Positions 7,796 to 16,753 are shown, numbered from the stretch's first letter. The stretch is 64,000 nucleotides of DNA from Laspinema sp. D2d (GCF_025370755.1 NZ_JAMXFC010000025.1:36133-100132), one strand, 5' to 3'. Numbers and translations: made by a program. Notes: a model not told the origin generated them from the letters alone.

Positions 7796-8149
7796 ATGTC
7801 TTTTGTCTATCTGCTGCATTACGACCGACCGATTGGCAACCCACAACAAGCCAACGGAATGGCCCAGCATTATCTCGGTTATACGCGCAACTTAAGCCAA
7901 CGACTGCAAGACCACGCCCAAGGGAAAGGAGCCAAACTAACTGCTGCCTTTGCCGAACAAGGAATTGAGTTTGAGTGCGTGCGAGTCTGGAAAAACGGAA
8001 CCCGCAGTCTGGAACGCCAACTCAAGCGGCGACATAACCATCCGCAACTGTGTCCCATCTGCAATCCAACGCTGCAAAACCACGATAAACCACACGCGCA
8101 AAAAAGCGGTCACCGGCGCAGGGTGAAGTCGTTGGAAAAAACTAGATGA
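7796..8149 (+). CDS. GIY-YIG domain nuclease
   Basis: 117 aa. The GIY-like strand (FVYLLHY, residues 3-9) and YIG-like strand (HYLGYT, 25-30) are present, followed by RLQDHAQGKGAKLT and a C-terminal RSLERQLKRRHNHPQLCPIC typical of the small UvrC-like cyanobacterial and plasmid branch. Expected to be a metal-dependent nicking endonuclease. Its last codons overlap leader copy 2. Homing or repair roles cannot be separated from sequence. Confidence 0.8.
   Translation: MSFVYLLHYDRPIGNPQQANGMAQHYLGYTRNLSQRLQDHAQGKGAKLTAAFAEQGIEFECVRVWKNGTRSLERQLKRRHNHPQLCPICNPTLQNHDKPHAQKSGHRRRVKSLEKTR
8106..8146 (+). promoter_or_regulatory. Leader element, copy 2
   Basis: GCGGTCACCGGCGCAGGGTGAAG matches the family, with a TCACC/GGTGA stem. 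It overlaps the end of the GIY-YIG gene, and only a 7-codon ORF follows at 8147. Confidence 0.45.
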
Positions 8150-8240
8150 ATCATACACAATCGCGTTAGTTGCTGACAATTTTGTTAGGGCAATGGTTAA
8201 CTGGAATTTTGGTTATCGTGATAGTCAATGCAATCGTTTA

Positions 8241-8277
8241 GGCTTTCGCGTCCGAGTGAAGTAATCGATAGAATATC
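8241..8277 (+). promoter_or_regulatory. Leader element, copy 3
   Basis: GGCTTTCGCGTCCGAGTGAAG forms a CTTTCGC/GTGAAG stem and ends just before the ATG at 8278. Confidence 0.55.
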
Positions 8278-8928
8278 ATGCAACAACGAGCTTCTTCTCG
8301 GCTAATCCCCGGCTTTTGTGACAACGAAATACACTATTTTTGTGTCCAGTTATTGGCGCGCCAAATTAAACGTTGGCTCCGACGCGACTGTTCTCGGCAA
8401 CGGATTGGTTTTACATCGCTGGACAACTACCTAAATTATGTTGCGCCCGAACGTGCCGCAGCCGCTCCCCATGTTGCCCGCGAACTCCAACGCTATCCGC
8501 AGTATGGTGATATCCAGCATATCGAACCACTGCGCCATAGTTTGCGGGTGATGTTCGGTGAGGATTTGGGTTTGGCTCCGGTGTTTCTAGCCAAATCTGA
8601 CCTCTGCGCTCTAGCTGCACCTTCCCCTCGCTATTGCCAGTTTTATGAGCGCGTTATTTCCCCTCGGCTAGTCTTCTGCAACTATCGCTTAAATGGTGAC
8701 AATGTGGAATGGAACTGGACCACTAACTTGGGCTTTTACTACAAGAATAACGCACAAAAATATCAAACGCAAATACGAGAAAATAAACTCGCCAGTTATG
8801 CCCAATTACGTCGGGGAAGTCGCACAACCTGTCCGTGGGAGTTGAAAGTTTGGGGACTCAAAGAGCAAGAACAAGCAAAAATTGAACAAGCATTCGCGGT
8901 TAGTGAAACAATAGAGGAACGGTTATGA
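8278..8928 (+). CDS. Hypothetical protein, 216 aa
   Basis: Preceded by leader copy 3. Basic N-terminal half (LARQIKRWLRRDCSRQRIGF), then a mixed C-terminal half (NWTTNLGFYYKNNAQKYQTQ). No motif that I recognise. Its stop overlaps the next start as ATGA, so the two are translationally coupled. Confidence 0.6.
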   Translation: MQQRASSRLIPGFCDNEIHYFCVQLLARQIKRWLRRDCSRQRIGFTSLDNYLNYVAPERAAAAPHVARELQRYPQYGDIQHIEPLRHSLRVMFGEDLGLAPVFLAKSDLCALAAPSPRYCQFYERVISPRLVFCNYRLNGDNVEWNWTTNLGFYYKNNAQKYQTQIRENKLASYAQLRRGSRTTCPWELKVWGLKEQEQAKIEQAFAVSETIEERL

Positions 8929-9269
8929 ACGAATTTGGTTTTAAGATTAACCTGGATGACGAATACGAATTTCCGAGCTTAGAATTTCAGGTCAGCCAGC
9001 CCGTCGCCATCCGTACCAACCAGCCTCCGACCCAATGGGATGTCGTCGAAGTCACCGGCATCAAACTCGACTATGCCCGTTGGCCGTTACCGCTGGATAC
9101 GTTACGGTATCAGCCGAAATGGTACTACTGCGTCAAGGCGCGTGACTCTTTGCACGAACGCTGGCTTATGGCTGAAGATTTGTGCGATATCCCGCAACTT
9201 AAAATCCTCCAAGCTCATTATCGGGCCTTAGAACGAATCCTCGACTTGGAAGCATTAATCGTTGAGTAG
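8925..9269 (+). CDS. Hypothetical protein, 114 aa
   Basis: Coupled by ATGA overlap to the 216-aa gene. Acidic and probably beta-rich (WDVVEVTGIKLDYARWPLPL, then WYYCVKARDSLHERWLMAED). No family recognised. Confidence 0.6.
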   Translation: MNEFGFKINLDDEYEFPSLEFQVSQPVAIRTNQPPTQWDVVEVTGIKLDYARWPLPLDTLRYQPKWYYCVKARDSLHERWLMAEDLCDIPQLKILQAHYRALERILDLEALIVE

Positions 9270-9292
9270 GTTCCTTTGTCACTTGATTATTT

Positions 9293-9321
9293 GGGGGATG
9301 CCCGTATTAATTGGCATCCTT
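9293..9321 (+). terminator. Hairpin after the 8278-9269 gene pair
   Basis: GGGATGCC and GGCATCC pair around CGTATTAATT, 24 bases after the stop. There is no long T run, so this may be a weak terminator or an mRNA 3' stabiliser. Confidence 0.4.
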
Positions 9322-9339
9322 CCCATTTTACGTTAGATA

Positions 9340-9402
9340 AAAAGGAAAAAACAATTGAAAAATTGAAGCTATCGCGGTGGGTAAAATTATCGAAAAAAAG
9401 CG
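9340..9402 (+). promoter_or_regulatory. Leader element, copy 4
   Basis: A-rich tract, then GCTATCGCGGTGGGTAAAAT from 9368, then A-rich sequence up to the ATG at 9403. The stem is weaker than in other copies because GTGAA is GTAAA. Confidence 0.5.
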
Positions 9403-9927
9403 ATGAAACCACAAGCAAAAACTAGCGCAAATACTCCAACTCGCAAACCCCGTTATCGCATACCCATTGGTAGCACCAAACCCAACCGAAAACTAAACGA
9501 ACTAGGACGGCAAGCTCAAAACTGGGTGATGGTTGAATGTGTCCTAACCTGGGCAAAAATGGCTCAACAATACCAGTTATCGATTGAAGACCACATCCAG
9601 GCGGATTTGGGTGGCGACATCTTTATCTCGAAAGAACTCTACGACCGAGCCGATGGATTTGCCGAAGCCTATTCCTACAAGAAAAAAGTCTTGGAAGAAT
9701 CGAACATGGACTACGACATCACCCAAGAATGGACGGCGGAAGAATGGGAGCGAATGCAGTGGGATCCGAATCTGCTAGAAGGACTCAATTACCTGTTTCA
9801 TTCGGGCTTATCCGATGGCCTCTGGAACGAACAAAACTATCAACGAATCCAAGCAATCCAGCCTCAGATTGACCCAACTCGCCTCAACCAAACACCGCCA
9901 AAACCCGACGATTACTTGACATTTTAG
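9403..9927 (+). CDS. Hypothetical protein, 174 aa
   Basis: Preceded by leader copy 4. Basic Pro/Thr-rich start (ANTPTRKPRYRIPIGSTKPN), then a helical acidic body (YDITQEWTAEEWERMQWDPN). No family recognised. Confidence 0.6.
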   Translation: MKPQAKTSANTPTRKPRYRIPIGSTKPNRKLNELGRQAQNWVMVECVLTWAKMAQQYQLSIEDHIQADLGGDIFISKELYDRADGFAEAYSYKKKVLEESNMDYDITQEWTAEEWERMQWDPNLLEGLNYLFHSGLSDGLWNEQNYQRIQAIQPQIDPTRLNQTPPKPDDYLTF

Positions 9928-10016
9928 GACAAATTGGGCATGAAAAATTACCCAGTTTAACTAAGAAAACTCTCGCTCAAATTGAATCAATCCAACAAAC
10001 TAAAAAGGCAAATACC

Positions 10017-10487
10017 ATGACAACTGAACGCATTCAACAGACCGAATCCTTGCTCGACACTTACGGCAAACTCCGCTGGCAAAAGTATATCCTAGAACAG
10101 CAAATCCAAGAACTTGAACCCCAGGCCATCCAACAAGCCTTTGACGTGCTCTGTAACGGAGAAACGGTCAACGGCAAACGCAAAGTCTACCAAAGCACGG
10201 GCGAGTATCCTTGCAGCATCAGCCTCCAATTTCGCACCGTCAAGCCCAAACCTAGCGATGACCAAGACCTCGAAAGCCTCGCCGAAGCGATCGCCCTCGA
10301 ACAGCGCAAGGCTCAGTACCACAACGCCGATGCCCTCCAGTCCATCGAGGCGGCGATCGCTACTCTGCAAGCCAAACGTGACGAACTCTCCCAAACTGAC
10401 GCAGGCCGCCAACTCCAAGCCGAGTATGCCGAGCGCGAATCGGCCCTGACCTGCAAAAAACCCAGCTTCCTAGTTCGGTTAGAATAA
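10017..10487 (+). CDS. Coiled-coil protein, 156 aa
   Basis: Two helical segments rich in Gln/Glu (residues 1-45 and 80-145) flank a short beta region (GKRKVYQSTGEYPCSISLQFRTVK), like a helical hairpin around a small sheet. Only a weak version of the leader (CTCTCGCTCAAATTGAA at about 9969) precedes it. Function unknown. Confidence 0.6.
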   Translation: MTTERIQQTESLLDTYGKLRWQKYILEQQIQELEPQAIQQAFDVLCNGETVNGKRKVYQSTGEYPCSISLQFRTVKPKPSDDQDLESLAEAIALEQRKAQYHNADALQSIEAAIATLQAKRDELSQTDAGRQLQAEYAERESALTCKKPSFLVRLE

Positions 10488-10516
10488 CGAGTCAACAATT
10501 AGCAATTTAATGTATA

Positions 10517-10552
10517 GGCGTTCGCCCGGGGTGAAGTCATTGAGGAAAAGCA
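10517..10552 (+). promoter_or_regulatory. Leader element, copy 5
   Basis: GGCGTTCGCCCGGGGTGAAG with a TTCGC/GTGAA stem, then TTGAGGAAAAGCA before the ATG at 10553. Confidence 0.6.
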
Positions 10553-11497
10553 ATGAAACTGATTGACGCACCCTGGGTTGAACGCGCCGGACACAAAATC
10601 TTGCAATGTCATCATCGAGGAGACCGACGCTTTTCGAGTCAACATTGCCTCGTGCGCTCGTTGGGTCGGATTGACAGCATCGCCAACCATTACCATCGCG
10701 CCAAACTGTTTGGCAACGGCAAAACCCCGCACAACGCCCTAGAGTCGAAAGACTGGGCAAATTTAGGGTTGCTGCATATTGGTTGGCGCTTGGGCGATTG
10801 GACGTTGCCAATTTGCCATGAACCGGGCCATCTCGACTGGGGAGAGCAGTACCAGATTGCCCTGTGGCTCAAGTATGTGCGAGACCATCAAGCATTAATT
10901 GAATATGCCCAGCAGTTTGACCAGTTCCAAGACGAAGAAGAGTCCCAGCTTTTGACGGCTCATATCTGGCAGACTTTAGTGAGTGATGGCCCGTTAGTCT
11001 TGCGCCGTCGTTGTCAGCCTCTGGTGCAATTGTTCGAGAATCCGCCGGTGTTGCAGATTCAAGCGCGATTGGATTGCGATATCTACACCGGCATCATTGG
11101 CGTTCCCATCGATGACCACTATCCTCGCACGATTGCCCAAGCATTCCCTAACGCCTATCACAAATATTGTCAGCACCGTGATGCATTCACCCCGGGCAAA
11201 CTGCAACTGATTCAAATCCTGGAGAATCCGCCGTTGTTCCTGGCTCATCTGGCTTTGGGCGATGATGCAGGAAGTGGAGCGATCGCTGGGCGTCTCCCAA
11301 GGAGAATCGCCTTCCAAGAATGCCTGTCCAAACTGCACCAGTTCGGCACCCAACAGCATCTGAGCGTTTACCTGCCAGCGCTGCCCATCGATGCGGCAAG
11401 TGATGCGATCGCCACGAACTGCCCCGGTGCGATTCTGTGCGACTGGCCCGAAAACGCCGGAGTCAGCGAAAGTCTAGGAAAGACGATGAAAAGATAG
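10553..11497 (+). CDS. NADAR/DUF6977-like plus macro-like protein
   Basis: 314 aa. The N-terminal half (IANHYHRAKLFGNG..., IGWRLGDWTLPI, YVRDHQALIEYAQQFDQFQD) resembles NADAR-superfamily domains acting on ADP-ribosyl or N-glycosidic bonds. The C-terminal half (residues about 175-300: IIGVPIDDHYPRTIAQAFPNAY, then LFLAHLALG...LSVYLPALP) follows the pattern of macro domains that bind ADP-ribose. A divergent paralogue lies at 26090-26980 on the other strand. Both assignments are from motif memory. A role in NAD or ADP-ribose conflict is inference. Confidence 0.5.
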   Translation: MKLIDAPWVERAGHKILQCHHRGDRRFSSQHCLVRSLGRIDSIANHYHRAKLFGNGKTPHNALESKDWANLGLLHIGWRLGDWTLPICHEPGHLDWGEQYQIALWLKYVRDHQALIEYAQQFDQFQDEEESQLLTAHIWQTLVSDGPLVLRRRCQPLVQLFENPPVLQIQARLDCDIYTGIIGVPIDDHYPRTIAQAFPNAYHKYCQHRDAFTPGKLQLIQILENPPLFLAHLALGDDAGSGAIAGRLPRRIAFQECLSKLHQFGTQQHLSVYLPALPIDAASDAIATNCPGAILCDWPENAGVSESLGKTMKR

Positions 11498-11559
11498 CAC
11501 AACTCAATGAATAATTCAGGGCAAGATTAAGCGAAGAAAAAGAATTATTCAGAACTAGA

Positions 11560-11619
11560 AAGAAACAAAAAGCAACAAAAAAGCTCTCGCGTAGGGTGGA
11601 ATTAACGAGGAATTGAATC
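11560..11619 (+). promoter_or_regulatory. Leader element, copy 6
   Basis: A-rich tract, then GCTCTCGCGTAGGGTGGAAT from 11583, then ACGAGGAA ahead of the ATG at 11620. CTCG and CGAG can also pair here. Confidence 0.6.
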
Positions 11620-12021
11620 ATGACTCAAGTAACTGAAAACAGCAACATTGTAAGCATCAACAAATCCGTGAAGAACAACGTGATAGACGATTCAGCACTA
11701 GGCTATGAAGTATCCGACCATGCCGAACGGTTGTATCGTCAAGTTTACTACGCAATCCGTGAAGAAGTCGGACGCATTGCCAAGGCTGGCAGCAAAGAAA
11801 AGTTTGACTGGAAAGAGTACAAACAAAACTTCGCTAAAACCTTTGGAACACCTGACAATCGCAAGTACAGCCTCAAACAACTCCTAGAATATGCCCACCT
11901 CAAACTGGGCAAAAACCTAGAACAACTCATCGAAAGCAACCGCAAATCGTGTGAGCGTTATCAACGCTACCAAAACCGTTTAGCCCAAGATGAAGACGTA
12001 AAAGACGAAATTCCCTACTAA
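11620..12021 (+). CDS. Hypothetical protein, 133 aa
   Basis: Preceded by leader copy 6. Helical, charged sequence (HAERLYRQVYYAIREEVGRI, then FDWKEYKQNFAKTFGTPDNR). No family recognised. It may be co-transcribed with the next small gene. Confidence 0.6.
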   Translation: MTQVTENSNIVSINKSVKNNVIDDSALGYEVSDHAERLYRQVYYAIREEVGRIAKAGSKEKFDWKEYKQNFAKTFGTPDNRKYSLKQLLEYAHLKLGKNLEQLIESNRKSCERYQRYQNRLAQDEDVKDEIPY

Positions 12022-12050
12022 ACCGATTGAACCAGGTGGGAGCATCACCA

Positions 12051-12105
12051 GCTCTCGCCTGGGTTGAAACTCATGCAATCTATTAACATCAGCGAGGTCA
12101 TTCTC
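12051..12105 (+). promoter_or_regulatory. Leader element, copy 7
   Basis: GCTCTCGCCTGGGTTGAAAC is a diverged copy of the family. GCGAGG provides the ribosome site for the ATG at 12106. Confidence 0.45.
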
Positions 12106-12306
12106 ATGGAAAACCAACCGAATCAATCTTACCAAATGCTGGCTATTTCTGACCTGTTCATCCCTAAATCTAACACAGCAGAAACACTGCCCGAATTCGA
12201 GTTACCCGACTGGCTTGAAGAATATGATGAGTCGATGCCCGTAGATGAAGCAACCAGCACAGCCGAACAACGCTGGCTGGATGAACGGGACTACTACCAA
12301 GCTTAA
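12106..12306 (+). CDS. Small acidic protein, 66 aa
   Basis: Start at 12106 is preferred because GAGG lies 8 bases upstream; upstream in-frame TTG/ATG codons lie within the leader. Strongly acidic (LPEFELPDWLEEYDESMPVDE). Small acidic plasmid proteins are often anti-restriction or DNA mimics, but nothing here proves that. Confidence 0.5.
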   Translation: MENQPNQSYQMLAISDLFIPKSNTAETLPEFELPDWLEEYDESMPVDEATSTAEQRWLDERDYYQA

Positions 12307-12353
12307 TCAAGCTCACTTTTGGGGTATCATGGCAGCGTCGCATAGATTCTGTC

Positions 12354-13196
12354 ATGTTTGCCCCAACCCCCGGACGTAGCGCCCCCATCCGCCGCGCTCT
12401 TAGTGTCCCGATTCGTCAATGTCTCCAATCGGGCATCATCACGCCAGACCGCACTCATTTCGATTATGGGTGCGGTTACGGATTCGATGTGGATTACCTG
12501 CAACACCAAGGCATTTGCTCGGCAGGCTATGACCCGTACCACCGACCACACGAGCGTAAACGAGCGGCAGATGTGGTGACGTTGTTGTTCGTGCTCAACG
12601 TGATTCGTGACCCGATAGAGCGCGAGGCAGTGCTGGTGGAAGCGTACCATCTCGCCCAAGAACAGTTGGTGGTGGCGATTAGCTGGGGTGAGGCGCAACC
12701 GCATTGGCGACCGGACGGGGACGGCTACCGTACCCAGTGGAACACCTTCTGCAAGTTTTATGATGCAGCCGAAATCCAAACGTTTCTATGTGCGATTCTC
12801 GGGCTATTCCCAATGCCGTTGTTGGGCGCGACAGGCGCTTACTTGGTGCCAAAACAGCATCCTGGCGATATCCTGCAACCCCACGCCCTAACTCGCCGTC
12901 AACGTCGCCAACTGCTCAAGCACTATCAAGACGAACGGGTTCACCTCCTCGCTTCCGGCTGGGTTCCATCTGAACAGGTCCGCTGGGATAGCATCCTCGC
13001 CAAAGGCTATCGGTATCCCAGACTGCGATCGCCTTTGCCTGACATCCCCAACCCTAACACGGGCAAATTCAACAAAAGTTTACACGCTGGTGCAAAGGGT
13101 TCTCCCCGTCGCCGGTGGATTGAAGCGGCTCTGGCCCGTCGCGAACGGATGCGGATTCTAGCAGCCCGAATCGAGTATCTGAGTGCGATACAATAA
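12354..13196 (+). CDS. Dnd-associated-type methyltransferase-like protein
   Basis: 280 aa. The N-terminus (RRALSVPIRQCLQSGIITPD) followed by FDYGCGYGFDVDYLQHQGI is the SAM-binding motif I arrangement of the DNA phosphorothioation-associated methyltransferase family (TIGR04096 type). LLFVLNVIRDPIERE is the region after motif IV. The C-terminal part is basic (GSPRRRWIEAALARRERM). No dnd genes are in the window. A smaller relative lies convergently at 13391-14032. Confidence 0.65.
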   Translation: MFAPTPGRSAPIRRALSVPIRQCLQSGIITPDRTHFDYGCGYGFDVDYLQHQGICSAGYDPYHRPHERKRAADVVTLLFVLNVIRDPIEREAVLVEAYHLAQEQLVVAISWGEAQPHWRPDGDGYRTQWNTFCKFYDAAEIQTFLCAILGLFPMPLLGATGAYLVPKQHPGDILQPHALTRRQRRQLLKHYQDERVHLLASGWVPSEQVRWDSILAKGYRYPRLRSPLPDIPNPNTGKFNKSLHAGAKGSPRRRWIEAALARRERMRILAARIEYLSAIQ

Positions 13197-13226
13197 CCGC
13201 AAACTAGATTTTATGTTAGTAGTGCA

Positions 13227-13427
13227 ATGTCCGACTCAATCGCCTTAGAAACTGCTGAGAATGCTCGTAAACTATTGCTGTTGACTCGCCAGGAAGTCCA
13301 GACCATTTGCACCGCATTAGAGCGCGGTCATACGCGGATTGCGTTGCAACAAAGTCAACTTGTCTTGGCTAAACTTGATGCAGCCCTGGCTCATTTGCCA
13401 CCGATGCTTTTGCAACCGGAAGATTGA
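13227..13427 (+). CDS. Small helical protein, 66 aa
   Basis: Follows the methyltransferase by 30 bases on the same strand and overlaps the 3' end of the convergent methyltransferase by 37 bases. The sequence is one long helix pair (ARKLLLLTRQEVQTICTALE). Function unknown. Confidence 0.5.
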   Translation: MSDSIALETAENARKLLLLTRQEVQTICTALERGHTRIALQQSQLVLAKLDAALAHLPPMLLQPED

Positions 13428-14032
13428 CGGATGAGCGCTCGTAATCGTCGTTGCTGTACGAGGGATAACCGCTGCTTTTCGTTGTGCAGCAACCTGATAA
13501 GTTGATAGTAATTGTCCAGTTCGATGGCCGGGTCATCCTTGAGACAGCAGGCTAAATCATCGCCCAACCGTCGCGGGAGTCGGCCTGTCACGCTTTCGAG
13601 AAGTGCATAGAATTCGTCCGTTTCAAAGGCACGATTGAAGCAGTAGCGTGAGTTGAGTCGTCCGTCCGCGTAGGCTGTCCCGGTCTGCTTGACACAACGA
13701 GGTAATGCGATTAGTAATGCTTTGGTGCAAAGCTGCCAAGAATTCGCCAACAACTCGCGTCGTTCTTGTGGATTCTCGATGACGTTCAAGACATAGTTAA
13801 GGCTGACAATATCGGGACGATGGCAACAACCACAACATAGGGGATAATAGTACAAATCCCAGCCATAAGCCCGATAACCCATCTGCCGCAACTGATTGAA
13901 GTCGGCTCCCACTCCGCAGCCGATATCGAGCAAATAATCGTCCCGCGTCAGAATTCCTTGGGCAATGGCTTGGCGGAAGAGTGGCGCTAGTTTGTTCTTG
14001 GCCCGGGCAGCCAGATGTCGGTTGATTTGCAC
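13391..14032 (-). CDS. Second Dnd-associated-type methyltransferase-like protein
   Basis: 213 aa. LLDIGCGVGADFNQLRQMGY is SAM motif I, and IVSLNYVLNVIENPQERREL matches the equivalent region of the 280-aa protein (LLFVLNVIRDPIEREAVL). The start (ARAKNKLAPLFRQAIAQGIL) also matches. It is shorter at the C-terminus. The two genes are convergent paralogues within 1.7 kb, probably an old duplication with inversion. Confidence 0.6.
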   Translation of the reverse strand: MQINRHLAARAKNKLAPLFRQAIAQGILTRDDYLLDIGCGVGADFNQLRQMGYRAYGWDLYYYPLCCGCCHRPDIVSLNYVLNVIENPQERRELLANSWQLCTKALLIALPRCVKQTGTAYADGRLNSRYCFNRAFETDEFYALLESVTGRLPRRLGDDLACCLKDDPAIELDNYYQLIRLLHNEKQRLSLVQQRRLRALIRQSSGCKSIGGK

Positions 14033-14049
14033 AGGTTAGCTCACTCTCA

Positions 14050-15078
14050 CTAAAGCTGATTTCGCATCGAATTGGGCAGCACCGAACCAAAGCGCTCGTA
14101 CGTCGAATTAAAGTTACTTTGGAAGGTGTTGTCCCTCATAGAAATATCACGCATTAGCCGCATATCGCGCAAGATTTCATTCTGCAAATAACGCTCCTGT
14201 GCCGTCCCCCGATACAAATCAAGTTGATAAACTGTAAATTCAATCTTATTTTGCAGCCGATTGATGTAGCTGGTCCGATTAGCTTGCAACGCATTGGTAT
14301 CCTTGTTCCCCAACGCCAAAAACTCGTTATCCCAAAAGTCACTACGCCACTCCCGGTTCAAATCTGCAAATTGCTGGAGTTGCGTTCGCAAACTCTCGCC
14401 CATCTCCCCACGTCGGACGCGCTCTCCAAAGCCCCCTTGTCCCGCGTAGGAGTCGGGAACGAAACCAAAATCTCGCGTGTTGCCACTTTGCTTAGTCGCG
14501 TTCCCCGCCCAGCCGTCGCGCACCCCTGCCGCCCGCTCAATCTGGCTCATCTCCCAGGTCCTACTCGTTAATTCTTGCTCAATCAGCTTGCCTTCGCGGG
14601 AATTGGGGCCGTACAGGTCATACTGAATCCGCAATTCTTGGATGGCTCGTTCTTGTTGGATCCAAGCATTGTCCAGATATTGCTGACGTTGTTGGGGATC
14701 TGCTGGCATCTTGCTAAACAACTCGCTGTTACGCTCTCGGGAAGCGGCACGCAAACTTTCGCGGGTTCCATTAATGGTGACATAGTTGACCTCTCGCCGG
14801 TTCGTGCGCTCTCCATAACGACCCACCACGGTCTCCCCCGATTTGGTTGTGCCGGAAGGTACTTCCCCAAAGCGTTGATTGCCCGTCTTTTGCAAGGTGG
14901 ATTCCACGCCAATTTTGGCCGCCCCTTCCGCTTTGCATTCGATAAAGGATTCGATAGCTTGCGAGAGCGCCCCACTGGGGTTGATGCCCCCGCTAACGAC
15001 TGCACTCGTGACCGCACTCGTTGCCAGCGCATTCATGAAGTTAACTAAGCACCCAAACGATTTACCCTTTGCTACCAT
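14050..15078 (-). CDS. Hypothetical protein, 342 aa
   Basis: The start at 15078 is chosen because its ATG overlaps the stop of the DUF4417 gene (17 bases). The N-terminus has a weakly hydrophobic stretch (FMNALATSAVTSAVVSGGIN). The C-terminal two thirds is helical and rich in Arg/Gln/Asn (ERAIQELRIQYDLYGPNSRE). Coupled to DUF4417, so possibly a partner. No family recognised. Confidence 0.55.
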   Translation of the reverse strand: MVAKGKSFGCLVNFMNALATSAVTSAVVSGGINPSGALSQAIESFIECKAEGAAKIGVESTLQKTGNQRFGEVPSGTTKSGETVVGRYGERTNRREVNYVTINGTRESLRAASRERNSELFSKMPADPQQRQQYLDNAWIQQERAIQELRIQYDLYGPNSREGKLIEQELTSRTWEMSQIERAAGVRDGWAGNATKQSGNTRDFGFVPDSYAGQGGFGERVRRGEMGESLRTQLQQFADLNREWRSDFWDNEFLALGNKDTNALQANRTSYINRLQNKIEFTVYQLDLYRGTAQERYLQNEILRDMRLMRDISMRDNTFQSNFNSTYERFGSVLPNSMRNQL

Positions 15079-15688
15079 CTGCTCGATATCGCCCCTTATA
15101 GACCAACGGACCTCGGTAAGTATCGCAGTACAGCCACCGATTCGCTTGGGCCAACGCTCTGACTTGTTCGCCCCCAGCGTACACCCAGAACAGCGGATTA
15201 GACCGGCCCGAATGCTCCTGCGCCAACCCATACTGATGGAGCAACTTTTCTAGGTCCCAACTGCCTCGGGTCGCGTACGCACTCCAGCCACGCGGCACTC
15301 CTAGCAAATTCAAGCGCTCAAACCGCTGCGGCACGTTCAAGTCCACGATGATATTGATACCCCGGCTCTGCCAGTACCGACTTAGCCAGCGTTTCCGGTA
15401 AATCTGATATAAGGCCACCGCTGCCGGTCCATCCGGGTCGATGCTGAAGTTTACCTCCACGCAACCGAACGGCTCACCCTCTGGCACTTTGTCCGGCTTC
15501 TTCCAAAGTCCCTCAAACTTGTCATCCCAAGTATAAAAATGCCAGGTCCCACCCCGGACTACCTGCACGTTCTTCGTTCCCCAAGGCGTTACTGGCATCG
15601 CCATCATCCCGGCGCACCGCTCCTCATCCAGTACCGGAATGTCCCACTCGTTATCCACTGGTAATCCACCCCCGCCATACACTCTCAT
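15062..15688 (-). CDS. DUF4417 family protein
   Basis: 208 aa. Matches the DUF4417 pattern: PWGTKNVQVVRGGTWHFYTWDDKFEG, a central VNFSIDPDGPAAVALYQIYRKRW, then GINIIVDLNVPQRFERLNLLGVPRGW. The family occurs in phages and plasmids and its biochemistry is not known to me. It is the first gene leftward of the large hairpin region at 16.3-17.0 kb, which makes a link to that region worth considering. Confidence 0.65.
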   Translation of the reverse strand: MRVYGGGGLPVDNEWDIPVLDEERCAGMMAMPVTPWGTKNVQVVRGGTWHFYTWDDKFEGLWKKPDKVPEGEPFGCVEVNFSIDPDGPAAVALYQIYRKRWLSRYWQSRGINIIVDLNVPQRFERLNLLGVPRGWSAYATRGSWDLEKLLHQYGLAQEHSGRSNPLFWVYAGGEQVRALAQANRWLYCDTYRGPLVYKGRYRADGSKG

Positions 15689-15699
15689 CCGTAGCCTCT

Positions 15700-16320
15700 C
15701 TCTTCCCTAATTACACTGGGGAAATTATGCTTCCTTTTGGACTCGCAACGGTTGAACTGTTAGCACATCAGATGTAATTTTGTCTAGTCCGTTGGCGGTC
15801 GAGTGGGCTAGTTTGGCATTGTCTGGGGTTAGTGTCAGCGAGAGTTGGAGGCAAGTCATCGGCTCAAGAAAAGGCTGAAAGTGAATAGGTTGGTTCTCAT
15901 TTTACCGGATAAAGTGCGTCATAGTTTGAGCAATTGGAAACAAACTAGACGTTGAGGATAATCGAGAATAGTTCACCGAAATTCACCGAAATTCGATGGA
16001 GTCAAATTCGATAACGATAGTTTTCTTTAGCCCGGTTTTGGCTATACTAAAAAAGCGAGAAACAGTTGGGTAATGGTCAATATAAAACTCGTTCCATAGT
16101 TCGGTGACGTAGTTTCTTCCTCGATAATCTCCCTGAATTTTGTTAACTCTAAGCCCTTATGAATATTGCAGCTTAATGTTCCGAAATATCGACCACAAAC
16201 TTAAATAATTTGTAGGTGAGTTGCCAGACATGAGTCTGGTCTTGATTCAGTTAGGATTCTTCAGGGTGAACGAGTGAGTCCGAGTACGACCCAATGGAGT
16301 GCCAGCCGTTCATCCAGACT
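15700..16320. other. Gene-free AT-richer stretch
   Basis: No supportable ORF. Contains the presumed promoter region for DUF4417 on the minus strand and an untranslated spacer leading to the GC-rich repeats. Confidence 0.5.
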
Positions 16321-16324
16321 TGGC

Positions 16325-16565
16325 GATCGCAACAAAAATAAAGTGCTCATTCGGTCGGGGGAGGGGCCAACGCGACAAACCTCGATTGCGGCCCGTCCCG
16401 TCAGCCCCTCCCCGCTCCCTCACTCGCGCCCCCCGACCCCCAGGGGAGGTTCAGTCAAATCTTGCCGATCGCATCAACATAGAGTGCTCATTCGGTCGGG
16501 GGAGGGGGTACCCTCCCCACTCCCTCACTCGCGCCCCCCCCGCCCCCAGGGGAGCGCTCATGGCC
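16325..16565. repeat. GC-rich direct repeat pair
   Basis: Two copies (about 16340-16450 and 16485-16560) share GTGCTCATTCGGTCGGGGGA, then CCCTCCCCxCTCCCTCACTCGCGCCCCCC, and end in CCCCCAGGGGAG. Long G and C runs on alternating strands make it strongly structured. Frames that happen to be open across it have repetitive Pro/Arg composition and are not called as genes. Confidence 0.75.
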
Positions 16566-16623
16566 GCTGGGCCAGCCCCCCCAGCAACCCTAGTATATAG
16601 GGGTGGTCGGGACCGGTAAAGGC

Positions 16624-16742
16624 CTCGGAGTCAGTAAGAATCTCTAACCAAATAGGCTACCTGACGAATTTCTAAGCTCCTATCGTCGCTAAGAAATTCT
16701 ACCAGGTACCGTATTTGGTAAGAGCTTCTAACTGACTCCGAG
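16624..16742. repeat. 119-nt near-perfect hairpin
   Basis: The outer stem CTCGGAGTCAG pairs with CTGACTCCGAG; the middle arms carry CCAAATA / TATTTGG; the apical stem GAATTTCTAAGC pairs with GCTAAGAAATTC around TCCTATCGTC. Such a long cruciform is unusual outside replication or transfer origins and structured RNAs. Confidence 0.85.
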
Positions 16743-16753
16743 CAAGTAAGTTC

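Noticed and set aside
14050..15231. Longer start for the 342-aa gene at 15231
   Set aside because: It would overlap most of the DUF4417 gene; the ATG at 15078 overlapping the DUF4417 stop is the natural coupled start.
16274..16619. Two plus-strand open frames over the GC-rich repeats
   Set aside because: Their Pro/Arg/Ser-rich repetitive composition follows from the direct repeats; no ribosome site.
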